DNA of 64,000 bases. Source: DTFZ01 sp964510055 (GTDB taxonomy: Bacteria > Bacillota > Clostridia > Christensenellales > SZUA-584). Positions 39,372 through 49,087 of this stretch are shown piece by piece. Where the stretch lies: assembly GCA_964510055.1 (NCBI GenBank), contig CAZDZY010000002.1, positions 7,163 to 71,162 on the forward strand, given 5' to 3'. Every line of letters begins with the position of its first letter. The first letter of the stretch is position 1. The notes under the pieces are model-generated. The model did no database searches and was not told where the DNA came from. It saw nothing but the letters and a program-made list of their open reading frames with translations. A program made the position numbers and the translations under genes.

Positions 39372-42281
39372 TTATCCTGAATACCGCCAGCGCCTTACGA
39401 ATATCACCATGAGCACAGCCGCCGTGACCATGAGCGCGCCTACCGCTACCCACAGCCATGCGGGCGTACCCGTTTTACCGGTGTTTGCCGCCATCATCGC
39501 GACTTCCTCGTCCGTTATCGTTATTGTGTCCGTTAGCGTCGTGCCGTCGGCCAGCCTGAACGTTATCTTATAATCCCCGGCTTTAACGTTATCCGAAAAC
39601 TCGAGCTTCAGCGTGCCGTTCGGATTCACCGACGCTTTTCCGCCCTCGAAAGTCACCTCTACTATATCGAGGCCCCCGGTGTTAACTACCGCGATGGGTT
39701 TGCCGTCCTGCGCGCCAGCTCCCGTAATTACGAGCGACGCTTTATACTGGGCCGTTATCGTTATATCCGCAGTAACGCCTGTAAACGCTTTATCCCATCC
39801 GGTGAAGGTATAGCCTTGCCTTGCCGGGTCGGCGGGCGAAACCGCGTCTTTGCCGTTTTCCACATCCTGCTCGTCTATTACGGCCCCGTCATAGTCGACA
39901 AACGTCACTTTAAACGTGTGCGCCTTATACTGCGCCGTAAATTTGACAGTACCTGTTATCTTTGTATAATCGCCGTCCCAGCCGCCAAATGTATACCCTT
40001 CCCTTACAGGGTCTGCGGGCGGGACCGCGCCGAGCCCGTATATCACATTCTGCGTCTTGAGCTCCGTACCGTCGTAATCGGCGAATGTAACTTTATAAGT
40101 ATTTATATCGTATTTCGCCTTTATTGTGACCGCCGTGGTTATATCATCGTAATCGCCGCTCCAGCCGCTAAAAGTATACCCGTCCCTTTCCGGGTCTTCC
40201 GGCGGCTCGGCATCGGAGCCGTAGGCCACGTACTGCGTCTTTAAAACGGTTCCGTCGTAATCCTTGAACGTTACCTTGAATTTGTTCAGCGCGAATTCGG
40301 CCGTAACGGTTTTATTTTCCGTAACATTCGTATCCGTCCTGTAAGAAGCAACTTTTCCGTCGCTCCATTTGACGAAATGATAATTCTCGTCGGGCACAGC
40401 TATCACCTGCGTACCACTGCCGCCGTATTCTACGCTTTGGTCCGTGTCGCCCGTCAGGCTGCCGTGCTGGCCTGCCGAATATTTAAGAGTGTAATAATTT
40501 ATCTCGAATATAGCCGTTACGCTGATATTGCCCGCAACCGCGGTGTCCTGCCTTACCGCATTCGTTTTGCCGTCGCTCCATTTAACGAAATGGTATCCGA
40601 ACACCGGCTTTGCCGTTACCGCCGTTCCGTTACCGCCGCGCGCTACAGTCTGCGCAGCAGAGCCTTCGATCGTGCCGTTTCCTCCCGACAGGTATTCAAG
40701 CGTGCATACGTCAAGGGCAAATTCCGCGGCTGCGTTTATATTATCCGTGACCCCAATGTCCGTCCTGGCAGCTTCCGTCTTTCCGTCGCTCCACTTGACA
40801 AACAGGTATCCCGCAGCGGGAACAGCTTTTACCAGAGGGCCTATCCCCATATAGTTTACGCTCTGCTGATATTCGGACAAGCCGGTCTGGGCGCCGACTG
40901 TCAGCGTACCATTCGTTCCGGCAGTATATTTTAAGGCGTATGCGTTTATTGCGAATTCGGCAGTTACGCTGATGTTCTGTACGCTTGTATCAGTCCTTGC
41001 CGCTTCCGTCTTGCCGTCGCTCCACTTAACGAAGTGGTACCCCGTATTGGGGACCGCAGTTACCTCAGGGCCGCTTCCCATATAATCTACGCTCTGCTGA
41101 TATACGGACAGGCCGGTCTGGGTGCCGACTGTCAGCGTTCCGTTTCCGTCCGTGCGATAATCCAGCGTAAACGTATCTATCGCGAATTGCGCCGTTACGC
41201 TTATATTGCCCGGAGCAGTGTCCGTCCTGTTTGCGGTCGTTACGCTGTCGCTCCAACTGTTGAAATGATAATGCGTATCGGCCACCGCCGTTACCTCAGC
41301 GCCGTTTTCCCCCGCGGCGACCTGCTGCACGAATGCGCCGTTATACGAGACGCCGCCGCTCTCAAGGTGCCCGTGCTCTCCGGGAATATATGTGAGCGCC
41401 GTTTTTGTCGTAAAATATAAACTCGTATCGCGGACCCTGCCGCCCGGGAGCCCTGACCATTCGCCGGTAAATATATCGCCGTAAATATATACGGAATACA
41501 TCTCGTTGTTCGCCAGGCTCTGCGCCGGTATCTTTACGCTGGCAGATACGCCCCCCGCTATTACCAGATCCGTAACTGGTATATTCTTATCTACACCCCA
41601 GGTGCTTGTCTCCGCGTTAAACTTCAATATTTGAATATTAGTAGACGGATCCGCATTCAGCGAAACGGGTTGATCGAAAATAAGGTATATCTCAGCGTTC
41701 GGGTCGACGTTCGCCGAGCCCGAAGCGGGCAGCATCGACTGCACCGAAGGAGCGGCGTAACTTTTAGCGGTCATGAACGTCCAGCACCCTGCCAGATCTG
41801 TACTTATAGGGCCGTAAGAAGACGGGTAATCTGTTCCGGGATATCTGTTTCCAAGCGCATCCTCCGCATAACCTGTGTTGTCGCCAACGGTATTGTCCGG
41901 CCCCGGCAGCATTATGCCGTACACGGTATTCGTATTAAGCCCGGCGGCTAAAACGGTGGGCAAAGAAAACGAGAGCGTATTGCCGCCCGATACCGCAACG
42001 TCAGTACAGGGGGCGCTGGACGACACCCATGAACTCTCTACCGGATCGTACCAGTATATAAAGGGCATATAACCTGCCGACAGCGTTACGGTCTCATCGA
42101 AAGTAACGGTGAATACCCTGCCGCTGCCTGCCAGCACGCTGGAAGCCCCGCCCGCAGGGTCGCTCGATGTTACTGCTACAGGGCCTGTCGCCTTCGCATC
42201 ACGAGGCGCGGGCAATACCGCTAGCACCATCGCTATAAGAAAAGCCGATAGAATAAACAACGTCAGTTTCGATCTCTTCAT
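39372..42281 (-). CDS. Large surface protein: Ig-like and InlB-type repeats
   Basis: 969 residues. Signal peptide 1-31; two SbsA-type Ig-like domains (about 35-165 and 175-290: GSANVDPNAEIYLIFDQPV); five divergent InlB B-repeats, each with GYHFVKWSDGKT-type cores (about 295-650); three classical InlB B-repeats with VTFxDYDG and GYTFxGW (about 655-845); a final beta domain and a C-terminal TM helix (LWVAVGALMVTAAVLMVIF) with a basic tail. No LPxTG motif is seen, so anchoring is probably by the membrane helix. Such stalk proteins mediate adhesion or surface scaffolding. AGGAG precedes the ATG. Confidence 0.88.
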   Translation of the reverse strand: MKRSKLTLFILSAFLIAMVLAVLPAPRDAKATGPVAVTSSDPAGGASSVLAGSGRVFTVTFDETVTLSAGYMPFIYWYDPVESSWVSSSAPCTDVAVSGGNTLSFSLPTVLAAGLNTNTVYGIMLPGPDNTVGDNTGYAEDALGNRYPGTDYPSSYGPISTDLAGCWTFMTAKSYAAPSVQSMLPASGSANVDPNAEIYLIFDQPVSLNADPSTNIQILKFNAETSTWGVDKNIPVTDLVIAGGVSASVKIPAQSLANNEMYSVYIYGDIFTGEWSGLPGGRVRDTSLYFTTKTALTYIPGEHGHLESGGVSYNGAFVQQVAAGENGAEVTAVADTHYHFNSWSDSVTTANRTDTAPGNISVTAQFAIDTFTLDYRTDGNGTLTVGTQTGLSVYQQSVDYMGSGPEVTAVPNTGYHFVKWSDGKTEAARTDTSVQNISVTAEFAINAYALKYTAGTNGTLTVGAQTGLSEYQQSVNYMGIGPLVKAVPAAGYLFVKWSDGKTEAARTDIGVTDNINAAAEFALDVCTLEYLSGGNGTIEGSAAQTVARGGNGTAVTAKPVFGYHFVKWSDGKTNAVRQDTAVAGNISVTAIFEINYYTLKYSAGQHGSLTGDTDQSVEYGGSGTQVIAVPDENYHFVKWSDGKVASYRTDTNVTENKTVTAEFALNKFKVTFKDYDGTVLKTQYVAYGSDAEPPEDPERDGYTFSGWSGDYDDITTAVTIKAKYDINTYKVTFADYDGTELKTQNVIYGLGAVPPADPVREGYTFGGWDGDYTKITGTVKFTAQYKAHTFKVTFVDYDGAVIDEQDVENGKDAVSPADPARQGYTFTGWDKAFTGVTADITITAQYKASLVITGAGAQDGKPIAVVNTGGLDIVEVTFEGGKASVNPNGTLKLEFSDNVKAGDYKITFRLADGTTLTDTITITDEEVAMMAANTGKTGTPAWLWVAVGALMVTAAVLMVIFVRRWRYSG

Positions 42282-42537
42282 AGGAACTCTCCTCCCACAT
42301 ACAACATTCAGGCAAACACCATAAAAGAGTGTGAAAACGGTATAGCATTAAATAATTCTACATTTATATATATAACCCTTTTCTTTTATGTAAATCCTTT
42401 TTTATTGCGCCGCAACAGCCTGCTATTCGCGGCAGTACCAATATTTAGACGCAGAAACGGGCAATACTGTTCCCTCCGTCTGGCCTCTCTGGTAAAAAAA
42501 GAACGCTCTTAAGGCTTTTTTGGCTGTATTTATTATA

Positions 42538-43944
42538 TTACCGGCAGCCCGCAGGGGAGCCGGCCTCCGTTTCTGCCGAAAGCTTTGTACCTTCATCCCG
42601 CTCAAGCCTGCCAAGGTGCCTTAAGAACGATACGCTCATCAGTACCGCGGCGACCGTACTTATAAGATCCGCCCCCGGCTGCGCGTAAACGAAACCGTCA
42701 AGCCCGAACAAATAGTCAAGCAGCACGAGCAGCGGCAGAAATGCGATAAGCTGCCTGCCCAGCGCAAGCAGCAGCGCTCTTACGGCCTTGCCCGTTGCCT
42801 GGAACGTTACCATAAACGTCTTCTGCAGCCCCACGAACGGCAGCCCCAGCGAGAATGCTTTTAAAAACTTCTCTCCCGCTGAAACAGTCTCCGGGTCGTT
42901 GTTTATGAACAGCCCCACGATCTGCCCGCCGAAAAGCTGGAATACAACCGTGAAAAACGCGGCAAGCAGCGTCGCGTACAACATCGTTATCTTTAGCCCG
43001 CTGCGCAGCCGCCCGTAATGCCTTGCGCCGTAGTTATACCCGGCGAACGGCTGGTAACCTTGCGTAAGCCCTATTATCAGCATTATGCACGTACTGTTTA
43101 TCCTCTGGTTTATACCGAATCCGGCGACCACCTTGTCGCCGTACGCCGAAGCGAATATATTGCCCGCCATGAACGACGCGCTCATTATCAGCATGGAAAG
43201 CGCCGCGGGCAGCCCTATCTCGAATGCCTGCCAGTATATCCTTGCTGTAGGCCTGAAATCGGCGGGGGCTATCGACAGTACTGTCCTGCCCCGGGTAAAA
43301 TGCAGTATATAAAACAGGGTGCCGAGGCCGTTGCCTATTACGGTGGCCCATGCCGCGCCTTCCACGCCCAAACCAAATACGAATATGAAGACCGGGTCGA
43401 GGATGATATTAGACCCGACGCCTATTATCATGCCCCACATGGCTTTGGCAGTTGCGCCTTCGCTCCGGACGAGGCCGGCCATAGCCACCTGCAGTATAAG
43501 CAGCGGCCCGAAAGCTATGAGAATCGAAAAATAACCCAAGGTCGGCGCTAAAGTCTCGGGGCTCGTGCCGATGAGGCGCAGCAGAGGTTCGCGGAACACG
43601 AACATAACAGCCGAGAGCACAGCGCCCCCGCCCGCAGCGGTATACGCCGCGACGGCGTTCGCGTGCCTCGCCTCTTCCATGTTGCCTGCGCCCAATTGTC
43701 TCGATATATAGCTTGCCGCGCCGATCCCGAATATGTTTCCAAACGCGTTTATTACGAACACCAGCGGTATGGCGAGCGATATCGCGGCAACGAGGTCAGA
43801 ATCGCCGAGCATTCCTATATAGAATGTATCCGTCAGATTATATAATATCTGCACGACCGCGGCCAGCATAGTTGGTACCGCGAGACGGATTATCGCGCTT
43901 TTTACGGGCGCTTTTCCCATCAGCCTCAGTTTTCTGTCGTCCAT
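42538..43944 (-). CDS. MATE-family efflux transporter
   Basis: 468 residues with twelve hydrophobic helices in two pseudo-repeats. Typical MATE cores: MLAAVVQILYNLTDTFYIG near the start, GAASYISRQLGAGNMEEA, and in the second half GINQRINSTCIMLI and TQGYQPFAGYNYGARHY. Members expel cationic drugs or metabolites by sodium or proton antiport. GGAAGGACTG precedes the ATG. It is 132 bases from the upstream ferredoxin gene on the same strand. Substrate unknown. Confidence 0.93.
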   Translation of the reverse strand: MDDRKLRLMGKAPVKSAIIRLAVPTMLAAVVQILYNLTDTFYIGMLGDSDLVAAISLAIPLVFVINAFGNIFGIGAASYISRQLGAGNMEEARHANAVAAYTAAGGGAVLSAVMFVFREPLLRLIGTSPETLAPTLGYFSILIAFGPLLILQVAMAGLVRSEGATAKAMWGMIIGVGSNIILDPVFIFVFGLGVEGAAWATVIGNGLGTLFYILHFTRGRTVLSIAPADFRPTARIYWQAFEIGLPAALSMLIMSASFMAGNIFASAYGDKVVAGFGINQRINSTCIMLIIGLTQGYQPFAGYNYGARHYGRLRSGLKITMLYATLLAAFFTVVFQLFGGQIVGLFINNDPETVSAGEKFLKAFSLGLPFVGLQKTFMVTFQATGKAVRALLLALGRQLIAFLPLLVLLDYLFGLDGFVYAQPGADLISTVAAVLMSVSFLRHLGRLERDEGTKLSAETEAGSPAGCR

Positions 43945-44041
43945 TCAGTCCTTCCCTTTACAATAATTTTTATAAACTATATGTCCGATAAAATTTATTG
44001 TCAAGCGGCTATCTTTTACCAGCCCGTCTTTTCAATGCATA

Positions 44042-44069
44042 AAAAGAACGCCTACCGGCGTTCCCTGTT
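44042..44069 (-). terminator. Terminator after ferredoxin
   Basis: Minus-strand GAACGCC GGTA GGCGTTC followed by TTTTT. Confidence 0.85.
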
Positions 44070-44076
44070 TGCTTAT

Positions 44077-44265
44077 CTATTCAACCGTTATTACTTCCGT
44101 CGGGCAGCCTTCGGCGGCTTCCCTCGCCTCATCCTCGACCTCCTCGGGTATCTCGTCCACATATACTTCGGCAAGCCCGTCGTCCGCCATGCGGAACACC
44201 TCCGGGCATGTAGCCGCGCACGCCTCGCACGCGATGCATCCGTCCCTGTCTATTTCAGCTTTCAT
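44077..44265 (-). CDS. 4Fe-4S ferredoxin
   Basis: 62 residues. CIACEACAATCPEVF supplies Cys10, Cys13 and Cys16, with the fourth ligand Cys54 in EGCPTEV; Cys20 is the extra cysteine seen in single-cluster ferredoxins of the Desulfovibrio type. The middle is strongly acidic. It is a small soluble electron carrier. GAGAGG precedes the ATG. Confidence 0.95.
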   Translation of the reverse strand: MKAEIDRDGCIACEACAATCPEVFRMADDGLAEVYVDEIPEEVEDEAREAAEGCPTEVITVE

Positions 44266-44372
44266 AACTAATCCTCTCCCTTTTATGATGATACCTATTT
44301 TAACCTGCGGCAGGGAAAATATTCAAGTAACTTTGTCACACTATAAAAGCCTGCCGCGCTTGTTCAAGTTTT

Positions 44373-45557
44373 TCAAGGTATCCTGTCCGGGTACTTCTCT
44401 ATTACTGTCTCGTCTTTCCATAGCTTCACAGCATCACTCCATGCGGTGGATTTTTTCTTTTCGAGTAATTCTGCTTTGATGGCGTCTTTCACTTCTTCAA
44501 AGGGTATAGGGCCGGCGGGGACATTGCCCACCCACTTCAGGATATGGTAGCCGTTCTCCGTGGCAACCAGGCCTGTCATATCGCCCACGTTCTTAAGCGC
44601 AAACGCTGCCTCTTTTAGTTCTGTATGAAAACTTGAGATGCAATCGCCCAATTCATATTCCGAATCCATGTAGAAATGATTCTCCTGGCTACCGAACGGG
44701 CTATAAAACATCATCAGAACGTTCATGATCACGTCAAAATCTTCTCCGGCCCGCGCCTTAGCCAGCACTTCGTCGGCTTGCGCCTGTATCTTCGGCAGGT
44801 TCTCGTTTATCAATTTCTTTAATTCATCTTTTTCTTTATAGGGCCCCGTTAATGTTTGTTCTAAAACGTCATGGGGAAACGGGATCATAATATGCTTGAC
44901 CACGCGGAACTCCTCAGGCCTGTACACGATTATCGTATAGTTTACCGGATAGCACTCTTTGTCGAAAACATATTTAGACGTCTGGTACGAGCCGGGATTC
45001 TGGGTGTATCTGTCCTCCTGTTCTGCCAGCAAAGACTCATATCTCTCTTCAACTTCGGCGTCCGTAATAATTATATTCTTTGAGATTTCCTCTTTCAGCA
45101 ATTCACTCGCTTTCTTCTCCGTCTCTATCCGGATAAGGTCTTCCTTTGAAACGCCGGCCTGCTTAAACCTGGCGGCATTCATTTCATAATACAATTCCGC
45201 CATGGCTATCGCGACTATTCTATCCTTCTCCGAAAGCGGATAGAGACCCATCTCTTCTGCCTTCTGCAGGAAGAGCTTTGAGTTTATACAATAATCAAGC
45301 GTACTGGAATTCATTTCACTAATACTCTCACCGCCTAAAACACTCTCATAGGCGGCGCGGGAAGACCCGTTTATTATGATCCAGGTATAATCGACCCCAG
45401 CGTTCACGTCTTTCAGTGTTATGGTCTCTTCGCCTACTCTGCCCACCACGGTATCGAGCGGTGTGAGCCACCGTCGTATGGTTCTTCCGAAAATCAGGTA
45501 TATGATTGCAAGTACGCAGACAGCCAGGATCGATACCTTTATGATTTTTTTGACCAT
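44373..45557 (-). CDS. PpiC/SurA-type peptidyl-prolyl isomerase (foldase)
   Basis: 394 residues. An N-terminal TM anchor (about 4-24) is followed by a helical SurA-like N-domain and a parvulin domain: VVKHIMIPFP, then ARAGEDFDVIM, ELGDCISSFHTELKEAAFALKNVGDMTGLVATENGYHILKW in pieces typical of the rotamase core. It likely helps fold exported proteins at the outer membrane face. I chose ATG 45557 (AAGGGG eight bases upstream) over 45611. It lies 65 bases downstream of the four-module lipoprotein gene and may be co-transcribed with it. Confidence 0.85.
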   Translation of the reverse strand: MVKKIIKVSILAVCVLAIIYLIFGRTIRRWLTPLDTVVGRVGEETITLKDVNAGVDYTWIIINGSSRAAYESVLGGESISEMNSSTLDYCINSKLFLQKAEEMGLYPLSEKDRIVAIAMAELYYEMNAARFKQAGVSKEDLIRIETEKKASELLKEEISKNIIITDAEVEERYESLLAEQEDRYTQNPGSYQTSKYVFDKECYPVNYTIIVYRPEEFRVVKHIMIPFPHDVLEQTLTGPYKEKDELKKLINENLPKIQAQADEVLAKARAGEDFDVIMNVLMMFYSPFGSQENHFYMDSEYELGDCISSFHTELKEAAFALKNVGDMTGLVATENGYHILKWVGNVPAGPIPFEEVKDAIKAELLEKKKSTAWSDAVKLWKDETVIEKYPDRIP

Positions 45558-45622
45558 TTCGTTACCCCTTATTAAATTTAGCGGTTGTGGTTTACCCGCT
45601 GCCGCCACCACCTTATTAAAGC

Positions 45623-46777
45623 TCAGTCCGTTTCCTTTATTTCCGCTATGCCGTCCTTATAAACGATATGACTCCATGCTTCTTTCGCGTCTTCGTCCGA
45701 TAACTTTTGCGGCCAGAGGCTTTTTCCGTCAACTATTTCTTTCGCTTCCTCCAGCGATATCCCGTCGGGAAGCACGCTGTCAGGGTTCAATGCGTTATAA
45801 GCGTTTATCGCGGTCGCTATATTGCTTGCGTTAGCAAGTGTTAACGACTCTTCGTTCCCGGCCTGTCCCTGCTCCTGTTCCTCTCTCAGCCCCTGGGCAG
45901 CCTCCTCCGCCTCCCGGGTAAGCATTGCTATCCCATCCTTATAATCTATCAGCTTCCAGGCCGCTCCCGCGTCCTCGTCCGATAACTTTTGCGGCCAGAG
46001 GTCTTGTCCGTCAACTATTTCTTTCGCGTCTTCCAGCGTTGTATTGTCTGGAAGCACACTATTGGGATTCAAGGCATTATACGCGTTTATTGCGGTCGCT
46101 ATGTTGGCTGCGTTTTCAATATCCGCTTCGCTTATTACATCCGGCGCTGCTGAGACTTCCGCTATGCCGTCCCTATAATCGATCAGCTTCCAGGCCCCGC
46201 TTGCTTCCCCGTCCGATAACCAACGCGGCCAGAGGCCGTCCGCGCCAAGAGTTTCTTTTACTCCTTCCAGCGTTACGCCGTCGGGAATCACGCTGTTCGG
46301 CCTTAAGCAATTATAAGCGTTAACAGCGGCAGCTATGCTGCTTGCCGCATATCTCAACGCATCTGCGTCTCCGGTCTGTCCCGACTCATCCTCCAAATCT
46401 TTAAGCGCCAGCCATGCTTCCGCCGCCTCCCGTGACACTTGCGCTATATCATCCTTATAGGCGACAAGTTTCCATGCGGCTTTCGTTTCCTCACCCGTTA
46501 ACCTCTGAGGCCAGAGCAGTTCACCCACGGTTTCCTTCGCTTGTTCGAGCGTTATGCCGTCGGGAAGCATGCTATTGGGGTTCAAGGCATTATAAGCGTT
46601 TATTGCATTAGCTATGCTGTCTGCGTTTTCAATATCGGCTTCGCTTATTACATCCTGCGCTGCTGAGACTTCCGCAGCCGACGCCGATGGTGTTTCATAT
46701 CCTCCCTGCAGGCTTTTACACCCCGCGGCTCCAAATACCAATATAGCAGCAATCATAACAACAAAAGCTTTTTTCAT
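45623..46777 (-). CDS. Lipoprotein of four AINAYN modules
   Basis: 384 residues. Lipobox GAAGC (Cys20), then four modules of about 68 residues at roughly 50-115, 140-208, 220-287 and 315-382. Each reads I-x-AINAYNALNPNS-x-LPDG-x-TLE-x-AKE, then LWPQ-x-LSDEDA-x-AWK-I-YKDGIA. A larger unit including DVISEADIENA is also duplicated (42 and 213). The helix-first pattern recalls the mature part of pilin-like proteins, but no pilin signal is present. No known family recognised. The gene leads toward a foldase gene downstream. Single-module relatives are at 49088 and 49462. Confidence 0.75.
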   Translation of the reverse strand: MKKAFVVMIAAILVFGAAGCKSLQGGYETPSASAAEVSAAQDVISEADIENADSIANAINAYNALNPNSMLPDGITLEQAKETVGELLWPQRLTGEETKAAWKLVAYKDDIAQVSREAAEAWLALKDLEDESGQTGDADALRYAASSIAAAVNAYNCLRPNSVIPDGVTLEGVKETLGADGLWPRWLSDGEASGAWKLIDYRDGIAEVSAAPDVISEADIENAANIATAINAYNALNPNSVLPDNTTLEDAKEIVDGQDLWPQKLSDEDAGAAWKLIDYKDGIAMLTREAEEAAQGLREEQEQGQAGNEESLTLANASNIATAINAYNALNPDSVLPDGISLEEAKEIVDGKSLWPQKLSDEDAKEAWSHIVYKDGIAEIKETD

Positions 46778-46877
46778 ACGCCCTCCAAAAAATATTATGA
46801 CCCTATACTACCACAAAACGACATTTTTCTCAAACTTCTGCACTATTGCCCGGACGATTACCAGTAATATTTTCTGC

Positions 46878-47465
46878 TTATATCCTTATATTCCTTATCA
46901 CTTTGTCGGCTATGTCGAGGCAGTCTCCCCCGCCTATCTGCCCGAACGCGATAAGCACCGCTATGCCGTGCACTAATCCCCAGCTGCTTACTATCAGTTC
47001 TTCGGCGCTTCGTCCTTCATTGATGTTGGCTTCTTTATACTGCTTTACAGCGTTGAAAAACGTAGCAAACGGATGACCGTCTTTGTAATGGTTTTCTTCC
47101 TCGCACGCTTTTCCGCCGTATTTCTGGATGTTGCTTAAAAACAGCAGCTTTAAATATTCGGGGTTTTCCGCAAAAAAATGGACATAAGCGACTCCTATCT
47201 CGCTGAGCATTTTTTTCGGGTCTGTTACCTTTGCGGCGGCATTGGCGAGGCTCGCGTTAAACTCCCCCAGCGCGTGCGCCGTTATTGCAGCTATAAGCTC
47301 GTCCTTGTCCTTAAAATGGCGGTACGGAGCCGTCTGGCTCACGCCGCACGCCTTGGCGGCTTTGCGCAGCGAAAATCCCTCATACCCTTCCTTAACAAAT
47401 ATCTTCAGCCCCTCTTCTATGAGTTCGCTTTTAAGGTCTCCATGATGATAATTTTTTTCCGTCAA
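46878..47465 (-). CDS. TetR-family transcriptional regulator
   Basis: 195 residues. TEKNYHHGDLKSELIEEG opens the helix-turn-helix domain, with GFSLRKAAKACGVSQTAPYRHFKDKDELI as the DNA-reading part in two pieces; the C-terminal ligand domain is of the TetR_C_33-like kind. I prefer the TTG at 47465, preceded by GGGAG, over ATG 47480, which has no site; the family usually starts at this point. It is divergent from the two flavin reductase genes, which carry twin operators. Confidence 0.88.
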   Translation of the reverse strand: MTEKNYHHGDLKSELIEEGLKIFVKEGYEGFSLRKAAKACGVSQTAPYRHFKDKDELIAAITAHALGEFNASLANAAAKVTDPKKMLSEIGVAYVHFFAENPEYLKLLFLSNIQKYGGKACEEENHYKDGHPFATFFNAVKQYKEANINEGRSAEELIVSSWGLVHGIAVLIAFGQIGGGDCLDIADKVIRNIRI

Positions 47466-47501
47466 TTTACACTCTCCCATAAAATTCTTAGCATTTTCAT
47501 G

Positions 47502-47660
47502 GCTTCCCCTTGAGGGGAAGCTGTCAGACACTAGATTGCCAACCCAAAAGAAAAGACCCGCAATCTAGTGTCTGACTGATGAGGTGTTGCTAATGTGATT
47601 ACAATCCCTCATCCGATGCTTTGCGCCGCCTTTTTCCGAGGGGGAAGGCATTATTTTTTC
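47502..47660. repeat. REP-like element with long perfect inverted repeat
   Basis: The 323-base gap 47466-47788 holds this element and then the operator-promoter region. It starts with GCTTCCCC TTGA GGGGAAGC (47502-47521), continues with 17-base perfect arms GTCAGACACTAGATTGC (47523-47539 and complement 47560-47576) around a loop containing CCAAAAGAAAA, and ends with CCTCATCCG and GGGGGAAGGC. It looks like a short non-autonomous repeat of the kind scattered in clostridial genomes. Confidence 0.55.
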
Positions 47661-47726
47661 ATAGCTAAACCATCTATATCTGGGTAAAGCCTGGTTTTTG
47701 TACAGCAAATAAATTATAACATAACA

Positions 47727-47773
47727 TGTTGACACTGTAAACATTACATGCTATTATGTTGACACTGTAAACA
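47727..47773 (+). promoter_or_regulatory. Promoter with twin TetR operators
   Basis: TTGACA (47729-47734), 17 bases, TATTAT (47752-47757). Two identical 17-base sites TGTTGACACTGTAAACA lie at 47727-47743 and 47757-47773, 30 bases apart, covering the -35 and the start region. Each is a dyad of form TGTT-x-ACA-x-TGT-x-AACA. Confidence 0.75.
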
Positions 47774-47788
47774 TAAAGGAGAATATTT

Positions 47789-48346
47789 ATGAAAGCGTTT
47801 TTAATTTCCGACGCTGAGTACAAGACGCCCGTGTTCGAGCGGCTGAACTCTCAGCTGAAGGAATACCTTGCAGCCAAAGGCTACGATATCGAAGAAACAG
47901 CCGTAGGCCGCGACAGACTTGCGTTTTGCAAAGGCTGCTTCGGGTGCTGGGTAAAAAAGCCGGGCGAATGCGTCGTAAGCGACGATATAGGCCGGATCAA
48001 CCGCACATATATAAACAGCGACCTCACCGTGTATCTCTGCCCCGTGGTCTTCGGCCAGTTCAGCGCAAACATCAAAAACGTGCTTGACCGCTGGCTGCCC
48101 AACATACTTCCGTTCTTCATCGTGCGGAAAGACGGCTCTACTATGCACCCGGCGCGATACAGCAGTTACCCCATGCAAATGTTTATCGGCTATGGTGACC
48201 GGCTTGACGATGAGGATAAAAAGCTGTTTCTGGACATTATCAACAATCACAGAAGCGATGTCGAGGCGTTCGTGTACGCAGACGGTACGGAACTTCGCGA
48301 AACACTTAATGGCTTTAAGTATCAAAGAGCGGGAGGAAAGTTATGA
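47789..48346 (+). CDS. Flavodoxin-fold NAD(P)H-dependent reductase
   Basis: 185 residues of the NADPH-dependent FMN reductase type. LAFCKGCFGCWVKKPGEC and VSDDIGRINRTYINSDLTVYLCPV are the FMN-loop region of this subgroup, and ANIKNVLDRWLPNILPFF the following helix. AAGGAG precedes the ATG. Four bases overlap with the next gene. It is repressed, presumably, by the divergent TetR protein; redox-cycling or electrophilic compounds are a plausible inducer. Confidence 0.83.
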   Translation: MKAFLISDAEYKTPVFERLNSQLKEYLAAKGYDIEETAVGRDRLAFCKGCFGCWVKKPGECVVSDDIGRINRTYINSDLTVYLCPVVFGQFSANIKNVLDRWLPNILPFFIVRKDGSTMHPARYSSYPMQMFIGYGDRLDDEDKKLFLDIINNHRSDVEAFVYADGTELRETLNGFKYQRAGGKL

Positions 48347-49017
48347 GTAAACAAAATAGAAACGTTGTAATAATAAGCGCCAGCCCGAAGGTCGGCGAGC
48401 CTTCCGCTTCTGAGCTGCTCGCCGGTATGGCGGGAGAAGCGTTTTCGGATAACGCCGATGTATCCATTATCGGCGTCCGTAAAAGCTTTTCGGGCAGACA
48501 GAACGAAAAAAACTTCGATATCATGCTCAGGGCAGATGCGCTTATATTCATTTTCCCGCTTTATATCTTCTGCCTTCCCGGTATGCTTGTACGCTTCCTG
48601 CAGGACTACGCCCTGTACCGGCAGCAGCATCCGTCGTCGCTCAGCCCGAAGGTATACGCAGCCGTGAACTGCGGCTTCCCCGAAGACTGGATAAACGAAG
48701 AAGCTGTGCGGGTGATAAAGAGCTTTTGCAAACACACGGGCGCGCGCTTCCGGTTCGGTATCCTCATAGGCGCAGGCGGTATGCTGCACGCCGCCAAAGA
48801 CGCGCCTTTCATGAAAAAGACGGTATCGGCTATGAACGAAGCTTTCGAAGCGGCCGCGGCCGATATCGCGTCCGATGCGCCTCATGAAAACTTCCGCATC
48901 AGGGCGAACTTCCCCCGCAGGCTGTACTACTTCATGGGCAACTGGGGGTGGCATCAGCAAGCAAAGATCAACGGGCTTAAAAAGAAAGACCTGTATGCAA
49001 AGCCGTATCTGCAGTAA
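48343..49017 (+). CDS. NAD(P)H-dependent oxidoreductase, flavodoxin fold
   Basis: 224 residues. VVIISASPKVGEPSASELLA is the nucleotide/FMN loop, then ALIFIFPLYIFCLPGMLVRF, AAVNCGFPEDWINEEAVRVI. The C-terminus (RRLYYFMGNWGWHQQAK) is typical of a second subgroup seen as tandem partner of the preceding protein. The two may form a heteromer. Translation is coupled through the ATGA overlap. Confidence 0.8.
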   Translation: MSKQNRNVVIISASPKVGEPSASELLAGMAGEAFSDNADVSIIGVRKSFSGRQNEKNFDIMLRADALIFIFPLYIFCLPGMLVRFLQDYALYRQQHPSSLSPKVYAAVNCGFPEDWINEEAVRVIKSFCKHTGARFRFGILIGAGGMLHAAKDAPFMKKTVSAMNEAFEAAAADIASDAPHENFRIRANFPRRLYYFMGNWGWHQQAKINGLKKKDLYAKPYLQ

Positions 49018-49023
49018 AGGAAT

Positions 49024-49056
49024 GGGGCGGAAGAAATTCCTTCCGCCCCGTTTTTT
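49024..49056 (+). terminator. Terminator of the flavin reductase operon
   Basis: GGGGCGGAAG AAATT CCTTCCGCCCC G TTTTTT. Confidence 0.92.
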
Positions 49057-49087
49057 GTATCAAAATGCTTATTAATATTTCGAAGGC

